64,000 bases of DNA. It comes from Suillus spraguei (taxonomy: Eukaryota; Basidiomycota; Agaricomycetes; Boletales; Suillaceae). The position numbers were made by a program, and so were the translations under genes. Where the stretch lies: NCBI GenBank assembly GCA_016800925.1, contig JABCPU010000199.1, forward strand, positions 1 to 64,000, written 5' to 3'. Numbering within the stretch: the first letter of the stretch is position 1; each line of letters starts with the position of its first letter. Below, piece after piece: positions 44,701-54,671 of the stretch. Below the pieces are notes generated by a model. That model was not told where the DNA came from. It saw only the letters and a program-made list of their open reading frames with translations, and ran no database searches.

Positions 44701-46680
44701 TCATGCTTACTGATCCGCTGTGCAATAACTAATAGACTTCCGTTACACTTCGTACATAGCCCTCGGTCCCGGACTTGCTGATTATCCGTCTTAGATACTT
44801 ACTGTATATAAACCACTTGTAGATCTCCGTAGAACCTTAGTTCGAATATCATCTTAGATTCTACTCATTCTGCCTCCTCCGGACTTAAGCTACTCTCCGC
44901 TTTAAGTCACCTTCCGAGACTTAGGATTGACTCCTATAGTCCATACCTCCGACTCTATCTTCGGATAGTCCATCTCCGTTAGTTTCTAGTTAGGAACTCG
45001 TTCCGAAACTAGCCTTAATCTCTTTCCTCTCCTTACGTTCCGAATTACCTTCGGATGTATTATATCCGACACCTTTGGACACCCGGATCCGTCACGCAAC
45101 CCCTTCCGGGTCTTCGGACGAATAACTCCTCCCTGAAATAAAGGGCATTACTCGAGAAAGGGGCACAGTGTACGAACTGAGGCCAAAGCCTTCGGATCTC
45201 TCTACCTTGATCGTTTCATTTTCATCGATAAATGTTTTGATGGCAGCGCGTTCTTTTTCTGACAGTGGGTAAACCTTAGATGTGCGGGGAATAAAACCAG
45301 GTTTAGTATCGATCCGATGATCAATAGCAGGGCATTCAGGGGGTAGTTTGTTCAGTCCATCTTTAGCAAAGACATCCCAAAGTCATGCAAATATTCCGGG
45401 ACCAATTCTTCAAAGGATTTCTTTTTCTTCTCCTTCTCATCCATAGTGAATTATTGAGCTTTATTGCTGTATTTTGGAGGAGGAATGGAGATTGTGGAGT
45501 AGTTAGGGAGTTGTTCGAGTCAGGAAGTTTCATCACGTGTGAGGGGTGTATCCATGGATACTTCTTTGATGATTCTCATACTAACTCCATCCGTGTCATA
45601 TTCCACAAGGAATTCTCCCTCTCCAAGCTCGTAAGAGGAAATTTCACGTACTTCTGGCGCATGCCAGACGTCTTGCATGGTGTTGAATTGGTCATCATCC
45701 TCTGTTGGGATCAACGAAGGCACGGGTTCTTCAGTAATGTCTTCAGACATTGGTTCTTCTTTGTCGTGGATTTCTTCAAGTGAAGCTGAAGGAGTATTTT
45801 GAAGAGTTTTCGGAGGAACGTAGAACTTGGATAGTTTTGGTATGTTTGTATCCCTTCCTGGGATGTCTTCTCTTGCTTTTCTTTTTCCATACTTTTGTTC
45901 TTCTATTGGTCATTGCTCAATAGGTTCTGGTCCGGCCCGATACTCAGGCTCAGATTCATTCTTGCGCTTCTCTACGCAGGGAATCGGCGATACTGCTCGT
46001 GGCAGTTGTACATGAGGGGTGGAGTTTGTAGTATGTGGCATTCATACTTCAGGTTCCCGATCTTTTGGAACATCAGGAATGTTAATAGGAAGGGCGACAA
46101 GGGGTTTCAGAAGTTGTGAATTTTGCCATTTCTTGGGATGACAATGGAAAGCTGGGGGTAGCCCGTTCTTCTTCTGATCAGTATCTAAGTTGATTTCGAT
46201 TTCATCAGACTTTGTTGTTCGAGGGAGGACAAGTGTCTTGGCAGCCCAATCTATACTCGGGTTCATTGCGCGTAACCACGGAATTCCCAGAAGGATTTGA
46301 TCTCTTTGTCCTAGTTTAGTAATATTGAACTTTCCATACATGGTTCGTTCGTCAATTTGACCACTAAGAGACAGTAGTGTGTGATCAGCCCTCCTTTGAT
46401 AAGAGTTCCATCCGCTGTAGTGACTCGAAATGGTGTCTTAAGTTTTCGTCGTGTGATTTGATGGAGTTTCACAAACTGCTTGGAGATAAATGTTCCTGCT
46501 GTGCCAGAATCGATAACAGTGGTAGTGTCGACGGATTTTCAGCGGGTACGCGAGTGAAGGGTGATAGGGATACAAAGTTCTTTTCTTTCACCTACAGCAC
46601 GTACAAGCCTTAGTAATACATTGGGAGAAACATACGTCGAATCCTTGTTTCTCCAATTTAAAAATCCTCTATAAGCTGCC
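41748..46680 (-). pseudogene. Element D pol
   Basis: Minus strand: protease and linker (46680-45230), RT start (45300-45220), insertion (44462-45218), RT (44460-43724) with catalytic YMDD intact (44060-44071), RNase H (43714-43250), integrase (43100-42267) with [16 protein letters not shown] and DGQTEQ, and a complete chromodomain (YEVEAILAHKG, YLVSWKGYSSGDNEWLPEK; 41960-41790). Stops include TGA at 42198-42200 (CGA in sister copies). Disrupted by the insertion and by several frame breaks. Confidence 0.88.
44462..45218 (+). repeat. LTR-like insertion in element D pol (R2-related)
   Basis: About 757 bp interrupts D exactly between GCAACGTTT and TTTTCATCGATAAA, which are continuous in C. It begins TGTCATATACC and ends ...CGTTTCA. 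It has a TATATAAACC box near 44813 and AATAAAGGGCATTACTCGAG plus GGGGCAC near its end, the layout of a solo LTR with promoter and poly(A) signal. The end resembles R2. A target duplication is unclear (TTT, or CGTTT/CATTT with one change). Confidence 0.7.
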
Positions 46681-47486
46681 TCACTGTTTCTTCTTCTTCG
46701 TCTTTAACCTCGGTTTGATGGAGTGGAGTCTTCTTCTTTCTTTCAGGACAGTTATGAATATGGTGTCCAGTCTTCTTGCATCCGAAGCATTGTCCTTTCT
46801 TCATACATTCGGATCTCTCCATATCGGAGATTCAATCTACAACCATTGCATTTGAGTCACGACTGGGTGTGTAACACGCATTTCCATAGTTCTTCTTCTT
46901 CTGCAGAGCATGACGTGCTCGTAACGCTAGAAGGTGATGGTGGGAGTTGTCAATGGAAACGCATTGCAATACAACATTGCGGAATATCTCTGAGACATCT
47001 CCTGGCACGAAGAGCTTGGTTAGGATACCTAGGTTGAGGCGTCTTGGAAGAATTGAATCTTTGTTGCATCGTCAGTGATGTGGGCCTTTGCTGCAAGTGC
47101 CTCGAAGTCAGTGATATAGGTTTGGAAATTGCCGCTGCCTTGTTTGAGGTCCCTGAGCTTTGTTAATGCGGTCCCTCTGGTATCCACTGGTTCGAAAGCT
47201 TCATTGAAGCTTTTCATAAATCCTTCAATGTCCCATAACCAACCTTTTGTCCAGAGGTATCGGTTGACTGAGCATGAGCAAGGAATTGCTCTTTCCAAGA
47301 TTTGGCGTTCTTCTCGGTCATGAAGGATGTAATGAAAATGATTTTCTGCTTATCGGTGGTGTAAAGCTTTTCATTGATATCGAAGCACAGATTGCACAAT
47401 TGGATGAATTCCAGAGAGTTGTCATGATCTCCGTCAAAACTGGTTGGGAGACCGATTTTGTATTCAAATTCCTTGGTGGTAGTCAT
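46660..47486 (-). pseudogene. Element D gag, frameshifted
   Basis: Starts MTTTKEFEYKIGLPTSFDGD at 47486. The frame breaks near 47220 (GTLKDL then stop) and resumes as MKSFNEAFEPVDTRGTALTK. Another break occurs near 47030, and the CCHC region lies at about 46770-46810. It ends with a stop after a DF-like end near 46660, as in the other copies. Confidence 0.85.
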
Positions 47487-47621
47487 GATGGTGATTCGTC
47501 TGGTGAGTTATACTTTCTTGGTGCCTACACACGTGGTCTTGCTGTCCGTTAGGGCTTTATCAGGTTTCAGGGTTCAGGATCGAAGACTGGATAGTCGACG
47601 ATCAGGTTGACTTAAATCTTT

Positions 47622-47791
47622 TGTTACGAACTGGGATGGCATCACCAGCGACAGTGAAAAGACACAGGCGGTCTGTTGGGCAGTTCTACAATGTCCAGAA
47701 GAGGACAAGGTGAAAGTACAAGGAATGCGTTCTGAGTACTATCAAGGGTTCAGCCTCAGAGACTAAGGCCAAGGAGTGCTTAGACTTAGAG
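47622..47791 (-). repeat. LTR1, truncated 5' LTR of element D
   Basis: Only 170 bp of the LTR, with the D-specific variants, before element A begins at 47792. The missing 300 bp does not reappear on the other side of A. The adjacent PBS region reads ACTTAAATCTT (one mismatch to the 11-mer). Confidence 0.9.
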
Positions 47792-48256
47792 TGTTACAGT
47801 TGTACGTGCCCCTATTCATTTTCCCTTTATCTTCTTACTTGTATATCATGTCACATGACTTCGACTCATATGCTCAATGCATCTGTACAACACATGCCTT
47901 CCTTATTAGGATACGCAGTTACTTTCTCACGGTTACCTGGTCTGTGCGCACATATTTACCTATATAAGCACAGTGTACTTGTAGTAGATTCTTTACTTTA
48001 ATCTTACTGGGTTTTACCCGGAACTTCCTTCGCTTAGGTCTCCAACCTAAGTCGTCTCTAAGTCTAAGCACTCCTTAGTCTTAGTCCCTATTCTTGAAGA
48101 ACCTCTTAGACTAGTCTTTGAGGCTGAACCCTTGATCGTACTCGGAACGCATTCCTTGTACTTTCACCTTGTCCTCTTTTTGGACATTGTAGAACTTCCC
48201 AGCAGACCGTCTGTGTCTTTTCACTGTCGCTGGTGACGCCACCTCAATTTGTAACA
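47792..48256 (+). repeat. LTR1, 5' LTR of element A
   Basis: 465 bp, TGTTACAGTTG ... TTTGTAACA with matching TGTTACA/TGTAACA ends. It contains the promoter box and the start-site 11-mer. Confidence 0.95.
47961..48005 (+). promoter_or_regulatory. LTR promoter: TATA box and probable RNA start
   Basis: TATATAA at 47961-47967. The 11-mer ACTTTAATCTT begins at 47995, 34 bp downstream, where transcription would be expected to start. The 11-mer is the exact complement of 48258-48268. Confidence 0.7.
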
Positions 48257-48257
48257 A

Positions 48258-48268
48258 AAGATTAAAGT
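48258..48268 (+). promoter_or_regulatory. Primer-binding site of A (self-complement type)
   Basis: AAGATTAAAGT, one base after the 5' LTR. No TGG-type tRNA 3'-end complement is seen here. It pairs over exactly 11 nt with the LTR sequence at 47995-48005. Confidence 0.7.
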
Positions 48269-48454
48269 CTACTTGATCATTGACTATCCAGTCTTCGACC
48301 CTGAACCCTGATCGCTTAGATCAGCAGACTAGCATACGCGTACGCTGAGCAGATTGTCAAGAGAAGCCCTCTGACAGAAGACAAGCCCTGATGGACAGCA
48401 AGACAGCGCGTGTAGGCACCAAGAAAGTATAACTCACCAGAAGAATCATCAAAT

Positions 48455-49291
48455 ATGGCAACCAAAGAATTTGAATACAAGATCGGTCAACCAAACGGTT
48501 TTGATGGAGATCGCGATAACTCTCACGAGTTTATCCAGTCATGCAACTTGCACTTTGACATCAACAAAAAGCTTTACACCACTGACAAACAGAAGATCAT
48601 TTTCATAACATCCTTCATGACCAAGAAGAATGCCAAATCTTGGAAAGAACAATTCCTAGAACATGCCCAATCAACCGACACCTCTGGACAAAAAGCTGGT
48701 TATGGGACCATGGTGGATTTTATGAAAAGTGTCAAAGAAGCCTTCGAACCAGTGGATACCAAAGGAACCGCACTCACAAAACTCAGAGACCTTAAACAAG
48801 GAAGTGGAGATCTTCACACCTATATCGCCGACTTTGAGGCACTTGCAGCCAAGGCTCAGATCACCGACAACGCGACAAAGATCCAGTTCTTCCAAGATGG
48901 CCTCAATTGGGGTATCCTCACAAAGCTTTTCGCAACAGGAGATGTCTCAGAAGTATTCAGAGATGTTGTGCTGCAATGCATTGCTATTGACAATGCCCAT
49001 CATCGTCTTCAAGCCATGAGGACACGTCATGCTCCACAACAAAAGAAGAAGAATTATGGAAATGCATGGTACATTCGGAACCATGATTCCAACGCAATGG
49101 TCGTAGATCGAATCTCCGATATGGAGAGATCCGAATGCATGAAGAAGGGACAATGCTTCGGATGCAAGAAGACAGGACATCATATTCATAATTGTCCTGA
49201 CAGACAGAAGAAGACCCTGCTCCGACAAACTGAAGTCAAAGAAGAAGAAGACGATGAGGAAACTGTCAGACGGATCATCATGGATTTTTGA
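48455..49291 (+). CDS. Element A gag, intact
   Basis: 278 codons, MATKEFEYKIGQPNGFDGDR to IIMDF. The capsid-like core is at about residues 40-200 (FITSFMTKKNAKSWKEQFLE, GSGDLHTYIADFEALAAKAQ). A basic stretch QQKKKNYGNAWY and the knuckle C234-x2-C237-x4-H242-x4-C247 follow. The tail is acidic (KEEEDDEETVRR). Ends GAT TTT TGA; pol continues in the -1 frame. Confidence 0.9.
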   Translation: MATKEFEYKIGQPNGFDGDRDNSHEFIQSCNLHFDINKKLYTTDKQKIIFITSFMTKKNAKSWKEQFLEHAQSTDTSGQKAGYGTMVDFMKSVKEAFEPVDTKGTALTKLRDLKQGSGDLHTYIADFEALAAKAQITDNATKIQFFQDGLNWGILTKLFATGDVSEVFRDVVLQCIAIDNAHHRLQAMRTRHAPQQKKKNYGNAWYIRNHDSNAMVVDRISDMERSECMKKGQCFGCKKTGHHIHNCPDRQKKTLLRQTEVKEEEDDEETVRRIIMDF

Positions 49292-52200
49292 CTTGGAGAA
49301 ACAAAGATTCGACGTATGTTTCTCCCAATGTATTACTAAGACTTGTACGCGCTGTAGGTGAAGAAAAGAACTTCGTGTCCCTATCACCCTTCACTCGCGT
49401 ACTCGCTTGAAATCCGTCGACACCACAGCCGTCATTGATTCAGGAGTGGCAGGAACATTCATCTCAGAAGAGTTTGTGAAACTCCATCAAATCACACGAT
49501 GAAAACTCAAGACACCATTTTGAGTTACTACAGCAGATGGAACTCTTATTAAAGGAGGACCAATCACGCACTATTGCATGCTAGTGGTCAAAATCGATGA
49601 ACAAACCATGTATGGGAAATTCAATATCACCAAACTAGGAAGGAGAGATCAAATCCTTCTAGGGATTCCATGGTTATGTGCAATGAACCCAAGTATAGAT
49701 TGGGCCACTGAAACACTCGTCCTTCCCCAACAACGAAATTGGATGAAATTGAAATTGATATAGATATGGATCGGAAGAAGAATGGATTGCCCCAACTCTT
49801 CAATCATCATTCCAAATGGCAACATTCCCGACTTCCAAGATCCCTCGTCGCTTCTTCTATCGATGTTCCTAAGGACTCGAACCAGAAGTACGAATGCCAC
49901 GTACTATAGACCCCACCCCATGTGTACAACTGCCACGACCAGTGTCACCAATTCCCCACGCAGAAAAGCATAAGAATGAATCCAGACCCGAGCATCGGGC
50001 TGGACAAGAACCTATTGAGCAACGGCCAATAGAAGAACAGAAGTATGGAAAAAGAAAAGCTGAAGAAGAGATACCTGGACGAGATACCAACATACCGAAA
50101 TTATCCAAATTCTACGTCCCTCCGAAAACTCTTCAGAATACTCCTTCAGCTTCAATTGAAGAAATCCCCGATGAAGAAGAACTTGTGCCCTCGTTGATCC
50201 CAACAGAGGATGATGACCAATTTAACACAATGCAAGATGTCTGGCATGCGCCAGAAGTACGTGAAATTTCCTCTTATGAACTAGGAGATGGAGAATTTTT
50301 TGTGGAATACGATACCGATGGAGTTAGCATGAGAATCATCGAAGAAGTATCCATGGATACACCTCTGACACATGATGGAACTTCTCGACTTGAACGATTC
50401 CCCAGTTATTCCACAATCCCCCTTCCTCCTCCGAAATACAGTAACAAAGCTCAGGAATTCGCCACAGACGAGAAGGAAAAGAAAAAGAAATCCTTCAAAG
50501 AATTGGTCCCGAACTATTTGCACGACTTTGCAGACGTCTTTGCTAAAGACGGACTGAACAAACTACCCCCGAACGCCCTGGTATAGATCATCGGATCGAT
50601 ACTAAACCTGGTTTCATCCCTCATACATCTAAGGTCTACCCACTATCGGAAAAAGAACGTGCTGCCGTCAAAACATTTATCGATGAAAACGTTGCAAAAG
50701 GTTTCATCTCAGAATCGAAGTCACCTCAAGCTAGTGGCTTCTTCTTTGTGGGAAAGAAGAGTGGAGAATTGCGTCCCTGTCAAGATTACTGCTACATCAA
50801 TGATTGGACCGTCGAGAACGCCTATCCACTCCCGCTTCCTATTTCCCTCGTCGCACGCCTTCACAATGCACAGTTCTTTATGAAAATGGATATCCGGTCT
50901 GGCTATAACAATATTCGCATCCATCCTGATGATAGGTGGAAAGCTGCTTTTACCACGGAATTCGGCCTCTTTGAACCGAACATCATGTTCTTTGGCCTAT
51001 GCAATTCCCCAGCAACTTTTCAAGCATATATGAATCGTACCTTCCAACAGGAAATCAATGAAGGATGGATGGTTATCTACATGGACGATATCCTGATTTT
51101 CTCTACAACTATGGCGGAACATCGTGAACGAACAAGACGGGTTTTGATGAAGATACGAAAGGAACACCTGTTCTTGAAACCGGAGAAATGCACCTTTGAT
51201 GCAGAAGAAGTGGAATACCTCGGAATGATAATTTGCCCCGGACAAGTTGCTATGGACACCGCCAAGACCAAGGGAATCTTTGAATGGCCAGTCCCGAAAT
51301 CTGTAAAAGATGTTCGGTCATTCCTCAGCTTTTGCAACTTTTACCGCACGTTCATTTCCCACTATTCTGACATCGCCAGACCCCTAATCAATTTGACAAA
51401 GAAAGATAAGACTTTCGATTGGTCAACCAAATGTATGGACACCTTCGAAGAATTGAAACGGCGCTTTACATCCCAACCGGTACTTCGTAACCCTGATCCT
51501 TCCCGACAATTTGCCATTGCTACCGACGCTTCGCTCATAGCAACTGGCGGAGTTCTCTTACAGACTGCGAGAATGGTGTTTATCACCCATGTGCATATCT
51601 CTCACAGTCTTTGAACCCTGCGGAGCGAAATTATCAGATCTTTGATTGGGAACTCCTTGCCGTAATCCGGGCACTGAATGAATGGCGCCATTATCTTGAA
51701 GGAAACCCGCACCCCATCCTCGTATTCACTGACCACAAGAATCTTCTGTACTTTAGGAGTGCACAGAAGCTCACCTGTCGCCAAGCACGCTGGCAATTGA
51801 TTTTGTCTATCTATGACATTGAACTGCATCACGTTGCAGGTACCAAATTAGCAGTGCCTGATGCACTATCCCGCCGACCCGACTATGATTCTGGCAAAGA
51901 CGATAACGAGGACCAGACCCTCCTCCCTGACACTCTATTCGTTCGTCTTATTGACACCGACCTGAAGGATGTTTTGTCATCCTCTGACCCCCTTGACAAC
52001 CTTGATGGTGTGTGCCTTCCCCCTATGAAATTGGCACTCTCTGACTGGATGATTAAGGAGAACGTCCTCTATTTTAAAAATTGTGCTTATATCCCACCAG
52101 CACATCGCCCTGATATCCTAAAATGGTATCATGATCACCCTACTGCGGGACACCCCGGCAGATTTAAAACCGAAGAACTGGTAAAACGGGAGGCGTGGTG

Positions 52201-52642
52201 GCCGGCTATGGGCTCCTTTATTCAAAAATATGTTGAAGGTTGCGCCCTTTGTCAACAAATGAAAGCCAATACGCATCCTGTCCGCCCACTGCTTACCCCG
52301 ATACCCTCGTCTGCGACTCGCCCCTTTTCCCATGTCTCTGTCGATCTTATCACTGACCTCCCTGTCTCTGGAGGCTTTGACAGTATCATGGTCGTGGTAG
52401 ACCATGGCCTTACGAAGGGGGTAATTATTATCCCTTGTTTGAAAACAATCACCTCTGAAGGCGTTGCTAAACTATTTTTGAAACACGTCTACCGACGATT
52501 TGGGCTTCATGACAAAGTCATCTCAGATCGAGGCCCGCAGTTCCTATCACGCTTCTCTAAAGAGCTTGCCCGACTTCTCGACTACGTCATTGCTCCATCT
52601 ACAGCTTATCACCCACAGAAATCAACTCGCATTAGCACTTGA
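49289..52642 (+). pseudogene. Element A pol, integrase truncated
   Basis: Protease region with VIDSGVAGTFIS near 49430, broken by stops. The linker (49894-50586) ends in a frameshift. RT is open at 50748-51614 with MDIRSGYNNIRIHPDDRWK, LFEPNIMFFGLCNSP and intact YMDD (51078-51089). A 1-2 nt shift near 51565 precedes RNase H and integrase (51611-52642: [58 protein letters not shown]). The frame then runs from APSTAYHPQ into unrelated STRIST. The third catalytic residue (Glu), the rest of integrase and the chromodomain are lost. Confidence 0.9.
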
Positions 52643-52661
52643 TCAACTAACAACGCTTCAA

Positions 52662-54130
52662 ATGTCTTTCCCCACTGCTTATATCACCCCCGTCACCATT
52701 ACCAACAATGATTCCAACTCCGATGCTGAACATTACGGAACCCTTGCCACTGAGATCGATAACACCTCTTACGTTGAAGCTGCCCTTCTATGTGAAGGAC
52801 ACGCCCTTGAAATTGAAAGAATCCTCACAGAAAGAGGTGCCTTCCCGGCTCTCCTCCTCATCAACATTATCCGTACCGCTGCCCTCATCGAAACCACTGC
52901 CAATGAAATCACAGACACTACCTATCGTCAATGCTTCCTACATTTTCAAAAACATATTCATGCTTACGCTATGCTGCTGCTTCCCAGTTCTTTTAAAAGC
53001 GATGTTGAAAAAGCTATTCACATCGTGGCCGAACGCCAAGCAGGCATTGCTCGACCTCCCTCTCCGCAGGAAGATACGCCACTTCCTATTCCAGCACCCT
53101 CTTCTTCGCGCGTGTATTCTAGTGTTGACGCCCTTGCTGGCTTATGCACTGCTGTTCAAGAGATCAGGCAGCTTACCAACGCGGTCGTCGAAACCATCCA
53201 GCAATCAGTCGCTGAAACCAGAGCAGCCAGAAACTTAGTCGAAGAAGCCATCACTGATCTACAACAAACACAAACCGACCTCACTTCTCCCAGAACCCCA
53301 TCTCCTATCGACAAACCGACCTCACCGCCTCCCGTCATAGTCTCTCATGACCATCCTGCATAGCTATACGAGCCCTGTACTGAAGAGCAGTGTGAAGCTG
53401 CAAAAAGATTAGAGATTCCTGTTGCTGAATTAATAGCACTCGGTCCTCGACTTCGCGACCTTCAAATCCATCCTCCCATGTCTATCCTGTCTTCATTCGG
53501 TCCAATGGATCCCATCTCGCCAGTCTTAGTAAAAGACCTCGGCATAACATCCCCTTCTTCCTCTAACAAACTTCTTGCGGTTGCTGAACGAGGGACTACT
53601 CCTGACCTCCCTGCTTCCGCATATATGCTAACCAGTAAACAACAAGCGCAGCTTAGGCGTGACAATGCCTTCGCCTTAAAACACATGACGCGACAGAAAG
53701 GGAAGAAGCGTGCTAGATCCACCAGTCCCCAACTTGTTATTTCACCATCACCATTGCGCATGTCTACCTCTAGCACTGATGAAAACATGAAATGCCGATT
53801 TTGTGGCATAGTCGGACATCGGCAAAAGAATTGCCCCGACTATCAGTGTCAAATCTGTTTGCGACATGCTCCCACTCATCTGTCTGTTTACTGCCCTCAG
53901 CGTCTTGGAGAACCCCCATTTACGCTTACCTGGAAGGATGATGGATTTTATGATGTGCTTCGTAGGTGGGAACAGTACCTTATTAATCGTCGGCGACGAA
54001 AGCAGGTCGGTGGGCAAGGACTATAGCAGAAGAGGAAGCTGCCTATATGTTGGGAGGAAGTGCCGCTGATGAAGACGTTGCTAACTATGATGACTATGAC
54101 CCCATCTATGACAACAACACAGATGTTTGA
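52662..54130 (+). pseudogene. ORF3 type I of element A
   Basis: MSFPTAYITPVTITNNDSNS onward, collinear with ORF3 of element C. TAG at 53361-53363 replaces Trp. The frame then continues from MSILSSFGPMD through the double knuckle (CRFCGIVGHRQKNC; CQICLRHAPTHLSVYC) and DDGFYDVLRRWEQYL. This copy keeps the Arg codon CGA that is TGA in C and D. A 1 nt shift near 53995 throws the acidic tail out of frame; in the shifted frame it ends at a TGA at 54128-54130, near the polypurine tract. Confidence 0.8.
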
Positions 54131-54154
54131 AAGTTGGTGACTTCCAATGTAATA

Positions 54155-54163
54155 CGGGGGTAA
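54155..54163 (+). promoter_or_regulatory. Polypurine tract of A
   Basis: CGGGGGTAA directly before the 3' LTR (54164), the same word as in C and D. Confidence 0.75.
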
Positions 54164-54638
54164 TGTTACAATCATACGTGCCCCTATTTATTTTCCCTTT
54201 GTTTCCTTACTTGTATATCACGTCATATGACTCTGACTCATATGCTCAATGCATCTGTACAACACATGCCTTCCTTATTAGGATACGCAGTTACGTTCTT
54301 ACAGTTACTTGGTCTGTGCGCACATATTGGCCTATTTAAGCACAGTGTACTTGTAGTAAATTCTTTACTTTAATCTTACTGGGTTTTACCTGGAATCTCC
54401 TTCGCTTAGGTCTCCAACCTAAGTTGTCTTGAATCATCTCTAAGCCTAAGCACTCCTTGGCCTTAGTCTCTATTCTCGCAGAACCTCTTGGACTTATCCT
54501 TGAGGCCAGACCTTTGATCGTACTCGGAACGCGTTCCTTGTACTTTCACCTTGTCCTCTTTTTGGACATTGTAGAACTTCCCAGCAGACCATCTGTGTCT
54601 TTTCACTGTCGCTGGTGACGCCACCTCAGTTTGTAACA
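54164..54638 (+). repeat. LTR1, 3' LTR of element A
   Basis: 475 bp, TGTTACAATCATACG ... AGTTTGTAACA. It differs from the 5' LTR at many positions (for example TATTTAAGCACA instead of TATATAAGCACA), more than the LTR pair of C. Confidence 0.95.
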
Positions 54639-54671
54639 GGCTCATTGTGGGGACTGTCATGTACTTTTCAG

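Larger units (their letters stand above)
32976..47791 (-). mobile_element. Chromodomain Ty3/gypsy element D, split by element C
   Basis: Left part 32976-34057 (3' LTR, polypurine tract, ORF3 end) and right part 41576-47791 (ORF3 start, pol, gag, truncated 5' LTR). Element C lies between with a GATGC duplication. Both D LTRs share private variants (GGAATGCGTTC[CT]GAGTACTATCAAG, CAGAGACTAAGGCCAAGG), confirming that they belong together. pol carries a 757 bp insertion at 44462-45218. The 5' LTR is cut off at 47791, where element A begins. Confidence 0.85.
47792..54638 (+). mobile_element. Chromodomain Ty3/gypsy element A, internally deleted
   Basis: 6847 bp with LTR1 at both ends (47792-48256, 54164-54638), the only plus-strand member of the family here. 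The order is LTR, PBS, gag, pol, ORF3, polypurine tract, LTR. A deletion joins the integrase core to sequence just upstream of ORF3. There is no target duplication: the left flank TAGAG is inside D's LTR and the right flank GGCTC is next to the Harbinger partner gene, so the outer flanks were rearranged. Confidence 0.9.
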
